Assembly (NCBI GenBank): GCA_001769975.1
Contig: MEPW01000054.1
Location: forward strand, 21,099 to 85,098
Length of the DNA: 64,000 bases
Reading direction: 5' to 3'
DNA from: Bdellovibrionales bacterium RIFOXYA1_FULL_36_14
Lineage (GTDB): Bacteria > Bdellovibrionota > Bacteriovoracia > Bacteriovoracales > Bacteriovoracaceae
Of this stretch, positions 61,634-64,000 are shown piece after piece (the first letter of the stretch is position 1; the number at the start of each line of letters is the position of its first letter). The notes beneath the pieces are model-generated. The model had not been told where the DNA came from, did no database searches, and saw nothing but the letters and a program-made list of their open reading frames with translations. A program made the translations under genes and the position numbers.

Positions 61634-63724
61634 TTAAATGGTACCCGTTACATGAATACTTTGTTGTTGAATTTGAATTAAATTAAGTATTTCAGGGTTT
61701 TTTAATTTAATAGATTCTTCTAAATCCTCTTTGGCGTGGTTTAAAAGATGGGAATGTAATATTATATTTGCCAGTCTGTATGGCTTTTGTGCACCTGATT
61801 GATCCACTCCAAAAAGATCCCCTTCTCCTCGAATTTTTAGATCTTCTTCGGCAATTTTAAAACCATCTAGATGATTTTCCAATATGTTAAGTCGCTTCAT
61901 ACTTTCTGCACCAATATTTTTATCGTTAATAAGAAAGAAAAAACCAGGTCGTCCACCTCGGCCAACTCTCCCACGAAGCTGATGAAGTGAACTTAAACCA
62001 AAGCGTTCTGGATTGATAATGGCCATGACGGTTGCGTTGGGAACATCAATTCCAACTTCAACAACGCTGGTAGCAATTAAAATATTTATTTCATTATTTT
62101 TAAATCGATTAAATACTTGAGCTTTTTCATCTGATTTCATTTGGCCATGCAAACCCTCAACTTGAAAACTAGAAAAAATTGAGGAAAATTTTTTAAGGAC
62201 AGTTTCCAAATTCATCATGTCCAAATTCTCGTTTTCCACGATAGCGGGAACTACAATATAAATTTGCTCATGCATGGATAGCCGAGTGTTAATAAAGGTT
62301 AAAAATTTTTTAAAGGTATCGGGAGTGATTATTTTGGTTTTAATTGGTTTTCTTCCTAAAGGCATTTGTGTAATGGTGGAAATGTCTAAATCACCGTACT
62401 GAGTAAGTCGTAAGGAGCGAGGAATGGGGGTGGCGGTCATAATTAGACAGTGTGTACCTAGATTATCTTTTAATAATTTAAGTCGTTGATTAACTCCAAA
62501 CTTATGTTGTTCGTCGATGATAAGTAAGCCAAGATCCAAAAATCTCACATTCTCTTGAATTAAGGAATGTGTTCCGATCATTAAATCAATTTTTCCTTGT
62601 TCCAAATCCTGGTAGAGAAGGTTTTTTTGTTTGGGAGAAGTGCTTCCCAAGAGTAATTCAATTTTGCATTGAGTATTTTTTAGAAGTGAGGTAATTGATT
62701 GGTAATGTTGCCAGGCTAACGTTTCGGTGGGGCACATGAATGCAACTTGTTTTTTTTCTTTTATAACCATGAGGGATGCTGCCACTGCAACTGCCGTTTT
62801 TCCGCACCCCACATCTCCTTGCAATAGCCTCATCATGGGGAAATCTTTCTGAAAGCTATATTGAATATCATTGAGAGCATTCATTTGACCCTCAGTCATC
62901 GTAAAAGGGAAGGAGTGGATGATCTCTTGATAATCACTACTTTTAACATTAATTTTCTTTGATTTGATGAGTTGGTTTTTTTCTCTGCGGCAAATGACCT
63001 TCACTTGTTCAGTGAAAAATTCTTCGTAGATAAGTCGCTCTTTGGCGCGGTCTTCGTTTTCTTTGGACCAGTCAGCCAACCCATGAATAATCATAATAGA
63101 GTTTTTTAATCCTAAGAGATTTCGTTTTTTAATTAAATCAATTGGCAGTGTTTCTAAAATTTCATCCCAGAGTGAGCCGGGTATTTTTTCAAAAATTTTT
63201 TTTATTATATTGCCATGAACTGTGTTTACTGTAGGGTATCTGATCGTGAGCCCTTGTTTATCGTCAGATTCAGAAAATTCTTCACTGCTTGCAATTTCTG
63301 GATTTACGATCTGTAGCTGATTTTTATAATTGTTAAGTGTACCCCAGAAAACTATCTCATTTAAATCCTGTAATTTCTTTTTTATTGATGGGTAAGTATT
63401 AAACCATTTCAAAACTAATATTTCTCTTGAAAGATTTTCCTCTACATACATGGTGATGTTTTGTAGTACTATCCCTTTTTTTCCTTTTGCCCAAAAATTT
63501 GGATTGGCTTTTATAGACTTGATGATCCCCGTACCTTTAAAAATTTCATTTTCCTTGGCTGTGTTTAAGCTTGAGATCGAGGGAAGTTTTAAAACTGAAT
63601 GTGGAAAAATCCAAAATATATCAAAAATTGAGGTGATCCCAGCTTCTTCAAGTTTGGTAATACTATCAGGAGCTTTTTTTAAATAGAGGTTTCTAAGGGG
63701 TGAAGAAAGTGATATTTTATTCAT
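61634..63724 (-). CDS. recG: ATP-dependent DNA helicase RecG
   Basis: Branch-migration helicase that remodels stalled forks. N-terminal wedge/OB domain (about 50-150), then the helicase domain: Walker A QGDVGCGKT (about 301-309), DEQH box IIDEQHKFG (about 399-407), TATPIPRSL, IATSVVEVGIDVPNATVM and QLRGRVGRGGRPG (about 578-590). 696 residues, normal. Its start codon lies within the last codons of greA (8-base overlap), so the two are translationally coupled. Confidence 0.97.
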   Translation of the reverse strand: MNKISLSSPLRNLYLKKAPDSITKLEEAGITSIFDIFWIFPHSVLKLPSISSLNTAKENEIFKGTGIIKSIKANPNFWAKGKKGIVLQNITMYVEENLSREILVLKWFNTYPSIKKKLQDLNEIVFWGTLNNYKNQLQIVNPEIASSEEFSESDDKQGLTIRYPTVNTVHGNIIKKIFEKIPGSLWDEILETLPIDLIKKRNLLGLKNSIMIIHGLADWSKENEDRAKERLIYEEFFTEQVKVICRREKNQLIKSKKINVKSSDYQEIIHSFPFTMTEGQMNALNDIQYSFQKDFPMMRLLQGDVGCGKTAVAVAASLMVIKEKKQVAFMCPTETLAWQHYQSITSLLKNTQCKIELLLGSTSPKQKNLLYQDLEQGKIDLMIGTHSLIQENVRFLDLGLLIIDEQHKFGVNQRLKLLKDNLGTHCLIMTATPIPRSLRLTQYGDLDISTITQMPLGRKPIKTKIITPDTFKKFLTFINTRLSMHEQIYIVVPAIVENENLDMMNLETVLKKFSSIFSSFQVEGLHGQMKSDEKAQVFNRFKNNEINILIATSVVEVGIDVPNATVMAIINPERFGLSSLHQLRGRVGRGGRPGFFFLINDKNIGAESMKRLNILENHLDGFKIAEEDLKIRGEGDLFGVDQSGAQKPYRLANIILHSHLLNHAKEDLEESIKLKNPEILNLIQIQQQSIHVTGTI

Positions 63725-64000
63725 AAAAAAATGAATCTATTTCATACTCAATATCACCTCTCGGTGCTTTTACTAAAATGGATTCGCCTTCTTCTTTCCC
63801 AATTAAGGCTTTGGCAAGAGGACTATTTATGGAAATTTTTCCTTGGGTTGAGTCAGCTTCTTCGTGCCCTACAATTTGATATGTAGTGTAGAGATTTTTT
63901 TCAGGGTTATAGAGTTTAACGGTTGCTCCAAAAACAATTTTATTACTGGTGATTTTTGAAGTTTCAATGATTTCGCTGGTAGATAGGATATGTTGTAGTT
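63717..64000 (-). CDS. greA: Transcription elongation factor GreA/GreB, C-terminal part (cut by window edge)
   Basis: Translating the minus strand from 64000 gives an open frame ending in TAA at 63717: ...VFGATVKLYNPEKNL, then YQIVGHEEADSTQGKISINSP, LAKALIGKEEGESILVKAP and a final EIDSFFYE. This is the FKBP-like C-terminal domain of Gre factors, which rescue backtracked RNA polymerase. The N-terminal coiled-coil lies beyond the window, so GreA and GreB cannot be fully told apart. It was not in the ORF track. It overlaps recG by 8 bases. Confidence 0.88.
   Translation of the reverse strand, partial: LQHILSTSEIIETSKITSNKIVFGATVKLYNPEKNLYTTYQIVGHEEADSTQGKISINSPLAKALIGKEEGESILVKAPRGDIEYEIDSFFYE

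Overview
The window is a continuous, densely coded and AT-rich piece of bacterial chromosome. The gene content points to a Gram-negative, didermic bacterium: type IV pilus secretin, TamB/Omp85, lipoproteins, an AMIN-domain protein. My best guess is the Bdellovibrionota (Bdellovibrio/Bacteriovorax-like) or a relative of the former delta-proteobacteria. This is inferred from the pil gene order (Myxococcus-like pilB-T-C, pilH-I-D, pilM-N-O-P-Q), many TTG starts, and proteins of delta-proteobacterial flavour. I found no rRNA or tRNA gene, no CRISPR array, no insertion sequence and no prophage.

Layout. 1-4.8 kb: a short transpeptidase (PBP), an RqcH/NFACT-like ribosome-rescue protein, a secreted protein and an RlmI-like rRNA methyltransferase. 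4.8-11.8 kb: a tightly overlapping Bat-type operon (MoxR ATPase, DUF58, membrane adaptor, two VWA proteins, BatD), in which BatB appears fused to a BatC-like TPR protein; ribF follows. 12.7-25.6 kb: the type IV pilus locus, with a reverse-strand TPR gene where Myxococcus carries pilS/pilR/pilA/pilG. 25.6-36.5 kb: TPR proteins, aroQ, efp, then TamB followed by an Omp85 protein (outer-membrane assembly). 36.5-43.5 kb: rplM-rpsI with a good promoter, leader hairpin and terminator; a secreted pair including a matrixin-type metalloprotease; an AMIN protein; lon; and rpoZ on the opposite strand. 43.5-52.7 kb: mostly minus-strand housekeeping genes (acyl-CoA synthetase, a peptide-binding lipoprotein, alaS, recX, recA), with two small unknown genes behind a perfect dyad. 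52.9-58.4 kb: two large modular lipoproteins sharing a nearly identical N-terminal display module but carrying unrelated C-terminal domains (parallel beta-helix versus GH123/DUF4091-like). 58.5-64 kb: pgpA, a RelA/SpoT-like unknown, an alpha/beta hydrolase, an FHA protein, recG and the 3' end of greA.

Most worth a second look: four GCG(T/C)AA hexamers spaced exactly 11 bp apart upstream of recA, which look like an OmpR/PhoB-type operator; the paired lipoproteins as a swap-the-effector surface system; the RelA/SpoT-like 416-residue protein; a free-standing 76-residue protein resembling a histidine-kinase dimerisation helix pair; and the recA terminator that ends directly on the recX start codon. 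All functional calls come from motif recognition by eye; no database search was run.
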